The position numbers and the translations under genes were made by a program. A stretch of DNA of 64,000 nt, from the NCBI RefSeq assembly GCF_963576675.1, contig NC_088912.1, positions 60,024,895 to 60,088,894 on the forward strand, in the 5' to 3' direction. The notes under the pieces are model-generated. The model saw only the letters and a program-made list of their open reading frames with translations, was not told where the DNA came from and made no database searches. The stretch comes from Euphorbia lathyris. Taxonomy: Eukaryota > Streptophyta > Magnoliopsida > Malpighiales > Euphorbiaceae. Of the stretch, positions 55,829-64,000 are shown piece by piece; positions within the stretch are counted from its first letter, which is position 1, and every line of letters starts with the position of its first letter.

Positions 55829-57171
55829 TGTTGAAACACCTTTCCACATGATTTTGATTTGACAAAATTATTTAAGTAAAATTAAATATATTCTAAACAC
55901 ACTAAGTTTAAATGCTTTGATTTATTATACTAATGTGTTTGTTCAATGTTGAGTTAAATTGTTTATAAGACATAAAGACTAAGAGGCTTAAAGCCCAATA
56001 CGGAAGTCAAAGCCCAAGTCAAACAGATCAAGACAACTCGGCCCGCGTATGCAAAACGCTGTCGTTATGTACAAAACGCAGCTCAGCGAAAGAAGGATCG
56101 AGAAGAGCTTCGTTGAACAACTTCGGAACGAAGCTGCTGAGTTGAATCGACAAAGAGTACAAGACAACAGTTGAGCAAGAACAACTTCCAGACAAAGTGT
56201 TTCCACTTTGGGTAAAGTTCAGAAGACACAGAACGCTGTCTAGTTGACATTACCATAAATGGAGAGACATTCTGCCGAGCTGACTAAAAGCTGCTCAACA
56301 CTGACCGAGGACAGAAGATACTCAAATCTGATTGGCCAAGACTCTGAGCAAAACTGAGTGACAACGACAGGAAGCCGTTTCCCTCCAACGGTTATTTCGA
56401 AATTCGAAATGACTGATGCCTCAGACGTCTCTATAAATAGAGCCTTTCAGTTGCTTCATTCAACACAGAACTTTATCAAGCCATTACGCTGACCAAAATT
56501 CTACCCAAAGTTCTGCAAGAAAAAGCAAAGCAAATACTTACACCAAATTCTATATCTTTCGTGTAAAAGTCTAGAGTGATTATTCAATCATCTAAAGTGT
56601 CTTAGCAATTGTTGTTTAGGAAAAATCTTTATCATTTCTAGAGATTAGAAAGGAGAGGCTGAGTACTCGGTTATAGTACTCAGCGAGAGATTAGGAGTGA
56701 GTAGAGGTATAGAGGAAGGTACTCTTGTTATACTCAGCTTCTAAGTTGTAAAAGGTTTGATGCTCTACCGTTAAAGAGCTCAGTAGAGAATTCGAAAGCT
56801 CGGAACGTGTTCCGGGGATAGGACGTAGGCTTAGAGGCCGAACCTGGATAAATCTGCTGAGTAACATGTTTCTAACCTTAAACTCCTTAATATATATATT
56901 GCTTGCTTAAACAAAACTGACCAAGTAAAGAGGTCACGCAGAGTTGTGTATATTGAGTATCTGAGTTCAGGAATAGACTCAAAGTGCTATCTCCTGACTC
57001 AACGAAAGAAGCTGACTTAGTCACCAGTTGACTAAGCTAGTGTCTTATTTACTCAGCGAGCTGTGTAATCCTTTTTCAAAGAAAAAGAAGTCAGCCTTAA
57101 CGTACTTAAATTTTAAATAGTTCCTATCCCCCCCCCTTGGAACTAACTTGTTACGTTATAAGGGACCAACA
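55829..57171 (+). repeat. 5' LTR of autonomous-type SIRE element
   Basis: TGTTGAAACACC...AAGGGACCAACA, 1343 bp. Clearly related to the LTRs at 35288 and 40204 but visibly more diverged from them than they are from each other. TATA-like CTATAAATAG at 56431-56440; perfect hairpin GCTGAGTACT/AGTACTCAGC at 56658-56684. Confidence 0.88.
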
Positions 57172-57173
57172 AG

Positions 57174-57185
57174 TGGTATCAGAGC
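57174..57185 (+). promoter_or_regulatory. Primer binding site of SIRE element
   Basis: TGGTATCAGAGC two bases after the LTR end, complementary to initiator Met-tRNA. Confidence 0.9.
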
Positions 57186-57233
57186 TTAAAAGCTCACTGT
57201 GAAAGGTTTAACTACCTTGAGCTGATCCCCACT

Positions 57234-58976
57234 ATGGCTGAAAACAGCACTCGATTTCTCCCAGGAAACCAGACAACTCAGATCTTACCTGAGGGGCTGT
57301 CCATTACTCGGCCTCCCCTATTCTTCGGGTCTAACTACACCTTCTGGAAGAATAGGATGAAAAACTTTATTCAGGCAACAAATATGAGTGCATGGCTTTC
57401 AATAGTCCAAGGCCCATTTGTTCCTGTTGAAGTTGTGGCTGGCCTAACAGTTGTCAAAGCTGAGGCCAAATGGACAGAGGATGATCTCAAGAAGCTACAA
57501 AATCACGCTTCGACTATAAATATGCTTCACTGTGCGCTTGATGCTGCAGAATATAATAAGATATCAGGTTATGAGTCAGCGCAAGAGATCTGGAAGAAGC
57601 TGGAGGTCACCTACGAAGGGACCAACAAAGTGAAGGAGTCCAAGGTGAACCAGCAGATGAGACTATATGAGCTGTTCGAAATGAACGATGATGAAGGAAT
57701 CTCTGACATGAATGCAAGGTTTACAAACATCATCAACGAGCTCAAGAGACTTGGGAAGATCTTCACTGAGGAAGAACAAGTCAAGAAGATTCTTAGGAGT
57801 CTTCCTAAAAACTGGCAAGCAAAGAAGACCGCTGTTGAGGAAGCTCAAGACCTAACCACCTATAAATATGATGAACTCATCGGCTCACTGCTGACCCATG
57901 AGATCTCGATGAAGAATTTCGAGGTGAAGGAAAAGTCTGAAGACAAGAAGCAAAAATCCCTTGTCATGAAAGCTGACTCCACTGATGGAAGCTCAACAGA
58001 CGACGAAGAGATGGCTATGTTTACCAGAAAGATGAAAAGACTGTTCAAAAAGAATGACAGATATTCTAAGAAGCCTTATAAAAAGTTTGATAAGTACAAA
58101 GCTGACTCCAGCGACAGCAAGTACAAGAAGGGCTGCTCAAAGCCCATCACTTGCTTTGAATGTCATCAAACTGGCCATATCAAGTCAAGCTGTCCCTCGC
58201 TGAGGAAAGAAAGAAAGAACGGCAAGAAGGCAATGGTGGCAACCTGGAGTGATAGTGATGATTCATCATCATCTGAAGCTGATGCCACTGAGTCAGTGAA
58301 GATTTGCTTCATAGCTGACGAACTTGCTGAGCCATGTGCTTCTGAGCATGCTGACCCCTCCATTGCATCTGATGATGAGGAATAGTCAACTGAGGTAATA
58401 TCACTACCCTTGCTCAGAGATGAAATGGTAAATGCCCTGAGTGATCTTTACACACTTGTCAAAAAGTGTAATAAAAAGGTTAGAGCACTCAGCAGGCGAT
58501 GTGACGAGGTTGAGGAGGTCTAACTGAGTGACCTTCGATATCTTCTTTAGGACAACTCAGATTTGCATAGTAACATTGGAATTATGCAAAAGTTTATCTC
58601 TGAGGTCCAATCAGATTCTAAGAAACTGAGAAAGGACGTCACATCCATTCAGAACCAACTAAAGGTTCCAAACAAAAGAAATATTCCTCTGAATGCTCAG
58701 TACCGAAGTACTGGTCAGCAGAGATGGAATCCCCAGCGGAATGTCCAGTGTGACTTCTGTGGGAAGAAAGGACACACCACAAAGGTGTGCTGGCACGCTC
58801 AGCACTGGGGTGCTGACCAGTCAGTGAAAAATCCTAAACGGAAGGTCAGCTGTGACTTTTGTGGAAAGAATGGCCATACTGTCCAAGTATGCCGCCATAA
58901 AATAAAATATGATGCTTTACCTGTTGAACCTAACAAGCAAGGACCCAAAAAGAATTGGGTACCTAAAAGTAACTAG
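57234..58976 (+). pseudogene. SIRE gag with three CCHC knuckles
   Basis: Frame from ATG 57234: ITRPPLFFGSNYTFWKNRMK, MRLYELFEMNDDEGISDMNA, first knuckle CFECHQTGHIKSSC, then an acidic/serine-rich segment (SDSDDSSSSEADATES). A TAG at 58383 ends the 383-codon open part; two more stops follow by 58550, and the same frame then continues to 58976 with two further knuckles, CDFCGKKGHTTKVC and CDFCGKNGHTVQVC, ending KKNWVPKSN. Gag forms the particle and binds element RNA. The first 325 residues match the non-autonomous relative at 36690. Confidence 0.87.
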
Positions 58977-59017
58977 TTATATTGTAGGTAAGCCTGAGAT
59001 GTGCTGATAAGTCAAAG

Positions 59018-60632
59018 ATGTGGTATATTGACAGCGCATGCTCAAGGCATATGACTGGTGATGAAACTCAGTTCATCACATTCGAGCGTAAACGAGGAGG
59101 AAGTGTAAGTTTTGGAGACAACAAAAAGGGTAAGATAGTAGGGTCAGGAACCATTGGAGGTAATCCTACTATTGAGTCAGTCTCCCTAGTCAGCGGACTC
59201 AAATATAACTTACTCAGCGTAGCTCAGCTATGTGACAATGGGAGAAAAGTTATATTTGATGACACTGGATGTAAAATATTCGAGGGTAAAACTAATGAGT
59301 TAATTTTAACTGCCCCTCGCATTGATAATGTCTTCATGCTGAACTTAGAGAAAAAGTTTTCAAAAAATGTATGCTTAGTTTCAAAGGAAGAAAATTCTTG
59401 GCTATGGCACAGGAGACTTGGTCATGTAAGCATGGACCTCCTAGCCAAATTAGCAAGAAAGCAATTGGTTGAGGGACTGCCAGAACTTAAATTTGAAAAA
59501 GATCAACTATGCCACGCTTGCCAAGCTGGAAAACAAACCAAACAATCTTTTCATAGTAAAAATATTGTCTTAACTAAGCGTCCGTTAGAGTTACTACACT
59601 TGGATCTCTTCGGTCCAGTCCAGCCGCTGAGTCTAGGTGGAAGAAGATTTTCCTTGGTCATTGTAGATGACTTTTCTCGGTACACTTGGATCATCTTGCT
59701 GAGTAGCAAGGATGAGACCTTTGAGACATTTTCAAATTTGGTTAGAAAACTTGAAAATGATAAACACCTAAAATTGGCTCACATCCGAAGTGATAATGGT
59801 GGAGAATTCAAAAACCAACAGTTTGTTGAATTCTGTGAAGCCAGCAGCATTGACCATAATTTTTCTGCTCCTAGGACGCCTCAACAAAATGGGATTGTTG
59901 AAAGGAAAAACAGAACCTTGGTTGAAATAGCCAGGACAATGCTGAGTGAGCATAGGCTTCCAAAGTACTTTTGGGGAGAAGCTGTTAACACAGCGTGCTA
60001 TATTCTTAATAGGGCTCTTGTTAGACCTATACTAAAGAAAACCCCCTACGAACTTTGGAAAGGACGAAAGCCCAACATTGGATACTTTCGTGCCTTTGGC
60101 TGTAAATGTTTTATTTTAAACACCAAAGATAGCCTAGCTAAGTTTGACTCAAAAGCTGATGAAGTTATCTTCTTAGGCTACTCAACAAACAGCAAAGCAT
60201 ACAGAGTTTTCAATAAACGAACTCAAGTTTTAGAAGAGTCAGTACATATTGAGTTCGACGAAACTAACCCTGCAAGAAGATATCTGCCGCTGACCGAGGA
60301 TGATCCACACTCAGTACCCACTGATCAAGATACAGCCGCTGAGTCATTCCCTCAAGGGCTGACCAAAGGTAAAAGTGAACCTCAAATTGTTTTCACTGAC
60401 CAATCTACACCTGCAGAGATTGTTGAAACACAGACAGCTCAAGACATCAATCTACCAAAAGAGATAAGGATACCAAGAGGACACTCAGAGAGTGCTATTC
60501 TTGATGCCGCTGAGAATACCCTGATGACAAGAAACCAACTCAGGAGATACCTCAGCAACGTAGCCTTCGTCTCAGTTCAGGATCCTAAGAACTTCGCTGA
60601 TGCTGAGGAAGATGAATTCTGGATGAGCGCAA
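59018..60632 (+). pseudogene. SIRE protease and integrase
   Basis: Open frame offset from gag. Protease WYIDSACSRHMTGDETQF has D-S-A where D-S-G is normal, likely inactive. Zinc motif LWHRRLGHVSMDLLAKLA...CHACQAGKQ. Integrase core: HLDLFGPVQP (Asp), IRSDNGGEFKNQQF (Asp), PQQNGIVERKNRTL (Glu), then GCKCFILNTKDSLAKFDSKA. The C-terminal linker is rich in Asp, Thr and Pro. The frame runs to DEFWMSAM at 60632, where the solo LTR is inserted; it resumes at 62712 with QEELDQF. Confidence 0.9.
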
Positions 60633-62706
60633 TGTTGGGGTTTAGTGTCCTATAGACAATTGTTGCAGGATACAAACTTATTATAAATGAATTGTTCTTT
60701 ATATCATTTGTTTTAATAAGATATATGTTTTATAACTATATAAAGGCAATCCCTTTTAAAGCACTAAATAAAGTCTAATAAAAGGAAATCCGTAAGTTTG
60801 TTTAAAGTGATTATAAAGTGTTCATACAAGCATGAAGTGAGACAAAACTTTATAATAAACTAATAAACTTAAAACCACCCCAAGTCAAGTGATATGTTTA
60901 GGATTGATATATCACTGTTGAGACTTGTATGTAACAATGTCTTCTGTCCGACAGAAAGCTGATCTCACAAGCTTCATATATATAGATATCTGGACAGTTA
61001 CATAGATCCGATGAAACGTCGTTCATTAGGATTGGGGATCCGATTTGAGATAACAGGATGGGTAGATTCGTCCTTGTCACCTGTTCATCTCATTGGTATT
61101 AATAGGTATAAATAATCCTCAGACTCAAAGGAATGTTAATTGGTCATCCTGAATTACTGAATGTGAGACTTTGATCGCGTGGTCCCACGATCCTTAACAG
61201 AGATGACTCTGGGGTGTGAACTGCAAAGGTTGGGTGTCACAGGAGGTAATGTCAGGGTAGTTATACATTGGATTGAGCATTTATCACTCTCGACGAATGG
61301 GAGATACGTCCAAGGATCGCTTGTGGAAGACTCGACTCTAAATCCTTGCAAGGTGATAGCTTAAGAGTAGAAATACAGATTTCACTTAACCTATCTATTT
61401 GAGTTGACTCGGCCTGTACAAGTAAAACGAACGTCTCGCTATATGTGACTTGACATCATCCATAGTCATAAAGATTCAGTTCAAGGATGTAGTTGATAAA
61501 GGATCGAATTATACCGTAACTAATACGGAAGGGTTAACGACAGAATCAACCTGTCTTCTTAACGGACTCTAGGGGAATGATTATGGACTTGCCAATAACA
61601 TACTCTGTACATCATTCCGTTATGCAAGGGATTAAATATAATTCTTGAAGAAATTAATTTAATAGGTTGCATACGGCCAGAAGTAGTAAGGACCTAATGG
61701 ATCACACATAAGACTTGGAACCAAAAGGAGAGATGGATATGATTAATAGATGGAAGCCCAAAATTAAGCCAAGTAAGGCCCAATTACATGGAGGGGCCGA
61801 AATTTATATGTATTTGAGTAAGGAATTAATTTATTCCATTCATCCTAATTTGATTAGGATTGTGAAATTAAATTAATTAAGAGATAATCAAGTTAGGAGT
61901 TTTAATTAGATTAATATACTCCTATTATTATCTAACTAGGTTATTTATTATTATCCTAATTATATTAGATATATAGTAAGATAATAATTAGAAATCCTAT
62001 TCCGAATTGGATTCCTATTAAGTAACCTATTCCTATCTAACTAGGGTTTAGATACAAGCAAATATATATACCCCTCCTACATGTGAATTTCGACCTAAGC
62101 CTCTACCCTCCCCTAAAGTGATTTTCGAAATTGCTTAGTTAGAGAGAGAAAAGAATTCCCATCCCCAAGTTCGTGGACAAGAATTCATTCGGCATTCCAT
62201 CGATTGATTAATCTAATTCATCCCTCTTTCTCCTTGATCTTGTGTTGGTTAATTAGAGGTAATCTATTTTGGTTACATCTCATAAGGGTTGATTCTAATT
62301 TAACCTCACCGTGTTCACGAAAGAAGAAAAACAATCAAAAGGGAGAAATTCGTTTTTCTTCGCCTACATCAGGTCAGTTCACTATTTCGAGGATTCCCGG
62401 CGATTGAACCGTCGGATCGTCGCGATTTTTGGACAGTAGCTTCTAGACATATTCTTCCACGTTTCCACCGAAGGTATTGTCGTTCGGAGGTCTGGAAGGT
62501 CTGTTTCGAATAGGGGCAGATTGGTAAACAGTTTACCTCTCCTTTGAAGTTGTGGGCACTTCGTTTGCAACGGTAGATTGATCAACGAAAGGTATTTCTT
62601 CTTATTCCTCTTTATATGAAATAACGATTAACGGATCCTATGGTTAAAAGAAAGTAGGCTAAAATTTTTATATTTCCGCTGCTATACCTTAGCCCTATTT
62701 CCAACA
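60633..62706 (+). mobile_element. Solo LTR of copia1 family in SIRE pol, TSD CGCAA
   Basis: TGTTGGGGTTTAGTGTCC...CTATTTCCAACA, 2074 bp, flanked by perfect CGCAA duplications (60628-60632, 62707-62711). Closely resembles the copia1 5' LTR (20628) and, inverted, the copia2 LTR (17520-19331). No internal coding region, primer site or second LTR, so it arose by LTR-LTR recombination. It inserts between codons for FWMSA and MQEEL. Confidence 0.93.
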
Positions 62707-62711
62707 CGCAA

Positions 62712-63409
62712 TGCAAGAGGAACTTGACCAATTCAGAAGAAACGATGTATGGGAGTTAGTGCCACATCCAAGGAGTCAGAAGACCATTGGAACAAGATGG
62801 GTCTTCCGCAATAAGCTGAATGAGCAAGGAAATGTAGTCAGGAACAAAGCAAGGCTTGTAGCTCAGGGCTACAGTCAACAAGAAGGTATTGACTATGGTG
62901 AGACCTTTGCCCCAGTGGCAAGGCTAGAGGCTATTAGAATTTTATGCGCTTATGCAAGTTATATGAACTTTAAACTGTTTCAAATGGATGTTAAGAGTGC
63001 ATTCCTTAATAGAGTTATAAACGAGGAAGTTTATGTTAATCAACCTCTAGGGTTTGAGGATCCTAAATTCCCAAATCACGTTTATAAACTCAAAAAGGCT
63101 CTGTACGGCCTCAAGCAAGCACCACGTGCTTGGTATGAGAGGCTGACCAGTTTCCTGCTGACTAGAAACTATGTCAGAGGCAAAGCTGATACAACCTTAT
63201 TCATGAAGAGAAAGGGTAAAGATACCCTGCTGGCTCAAATATATGTGGATGATATTATTTTCGGTGCTACTAATGAGTCAATGTGCAAGGAATTTAGCAA
63301 ACAAATGCAGACTGAGTTTGAAATGTCTATGATGGGAGAACTCAACTTCTTCCTTGGACTTCAAATCAAACAAGGGAAAGTCAAGCTAAATATGCCAATG
63401 AGATATTGA
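62712..63409 (+). pseudogene. SIRE reverse transcriptase
   Basis: Continues pol after the solo [78 protein letters not shown], and catalytic [11 protein letters not shown]. The usual FLNG reads FLNR. The frame ends at TGA 63407 after a frameshift near 63378, probably with a small deletion before [14 protein letters not shown]. Confidence 0.9.
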
Positions 63410-63996
63410 AGAAATATGATCTTGAAAATTGCAAGCCAATATCCACTCCTATGGGCACTGGCACTGTCCTTTGCGCTGACGAGAATGGTAAGTCTGTAGA
63501 CAGCAAATTGTATCGAGGTATGATAGGCTCTCTACTTTACTTAACAGCAAGTAGACCGGACATTCAGTTCTCAATATGCTACTGTGCTAGATATCAATCT
63601 AACCCTAAGGAATCTCATTACATAGCTGTAAAAAGAATCCTTAGATATTTGCAAAGCTCAGTGAACGCAGGTTTATGGTATCCCAACACTCATGGTTTTA
63701 CACTCGTTGGATACACTGACGCTGACTATGGACGAGACAAGCTTGAACGAAAAAGCACCTCTGGAGGATGTCACTTCTTAGGAAGCTGTCTTGTATCCTG
63801 GTTCAGCAAGAAGCAGGCGTCAGTAGCCTTGTCTACCACTGAAGCTGAGTACATTGCTGCTGGACACTGTGTTGCTCAAGCCCTATGGATTAAGCAACAA
63901 CTTGAAGACTATGGTGTTCAAACAAAGACAATTGAGGTCAAATGTGACAACAAAAGTGCAATTGATCTATCAAAGAACCCAAATTCAACACAGTAG
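63406..63996 (+). pseudogene. SIRE RNase H
   Basis: Second frame after the RT frameshift: YDLENCKPISTPM, LYRGMIGSLLYLTASRPDI, VGYTDADYGRDKLERKSTSG (Asp), SWFSKKQASVALSTTEAEYI (Glu) and VKCDNKSAIDLSKNP (Asp), giving a full catalytic set. The frame breaks again at the window edge, where the expected HSRTKH block would follow. Confidence 0.88.
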
Positions 63997-64000
63997 GATG

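Larger units (their letters stand above)
55829..64000 (+). mobile_element. Autonomous-type SIRE copia element (3' end outside window)
   Basis: 5' LTR 55829-57171, primer site 57174-57185, gag, extra zinc knuckles, protease, integrase, RT and RNase H. Pol is split by a solo LTR (60633-62706). SIRE/Maximus lineage inferred from gag and pol wording (GDETQF after the protease, LHLDLFGPV, LGGRRFSLVIVDDFSRYTW) and long TGTTGA LTRs. The 3' LTR and any env-like ORF are beyond 64000. Confidence 0.87.

Noticed and set aside
15254..57185. Four TGGTATCAGAGC sites as tRNA gene fragments
   Set aside because: Each lies one to three bases after an LTR end with no other tRNA sequence; they are primer binding sites.

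Overview
The window is eudicot-like plant nuclear DNA made almost entirely of nested LTR retrotransposons. Evidence for a plant: Ty3 elements of the Athila and Tat types, Ty1/copia elements primed by initiator Met-tRNA (TGGTATCAGAGC sites at 15254, 23987, 36630 and 57174), Stowaway- and Tip100-like DNA transposons, a DUF1985 gene and spliced ankyrin-repeat exons. No rRNA, tRNA, CRISPR or organelle segment was seen. Nearly every coding region carries stops or frameshifts. All calls were made by eye from the sequence; no search was run.

Layout, left to right. 1-2000: a minus-strand DUF1985 gene whose two introns hold arrays of short hairpins. 2451-3090: Stowaway-like MITE sequence. 3323-10755: a decayed minus-strand Tat element (3' LTR, antisense extra ORF, integrase, archaeal-type RNase H, RNase H, RT), broken at 4539-6400 by an LTR-like insertion. 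10756-13575: LTR-like sequence carrying a hAT MITE (11271-11861) and a palindrome cluster. 13876-17130: exons of a minus-strand ankyrin gene, one exon split by a 1.6 kb miniature LTR element (14684-16316, TSD GTGTT).

17520-20627: the 3' end of a minus-strand copia element (copia2), into which a plus-strand copia element (copia1) is inserted from 20628. The copia1 5' LTR holds a solo Ty3 LTR (22101-23618, TSD TCTAC), and its leader is split by an Athila element (Athila1, 24184-41700). The 3' LTR of Athila1 is in turn split by a non-autonomous SIRE-type copia element (35288-41473). The copia1 leader, with a GC-rich stem-loop cassette, and its gag-pol resume at 41701-46664, then stop at an abrupt junction with a 5'-truncated second Athila (Athila3, 46665-51370). 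Athila3 ORF2 is cut by a minus-strand deletion-derivative Athila (51371-55828), which is cut by an autonomous-type SIRE element (55829 to the window end). That SIRE pol is split by a solo LTR of the copia1 family (60633-62706, TSD CGCAA).

Working relationships: the SIRE element at 55829 is the likely source type of the enzymes for the non-autonomous SIRE at 35288. The two share LTRs, primer site and gag, but the latter has a long unrelated reading frame in place of pol. Athila1 and the minus-strand Athila derivative form a similar full/deleted pair. Strongest candidates for something undescribed: the SIRE gag-tail ORF (36690-39683), the stem-loop cassette with loop-loop complementarity (41889-42069), the Athila PR-integrase-tail fusion (54791-55828), the palindromic miniature element, and the intronic hairpin arrays.
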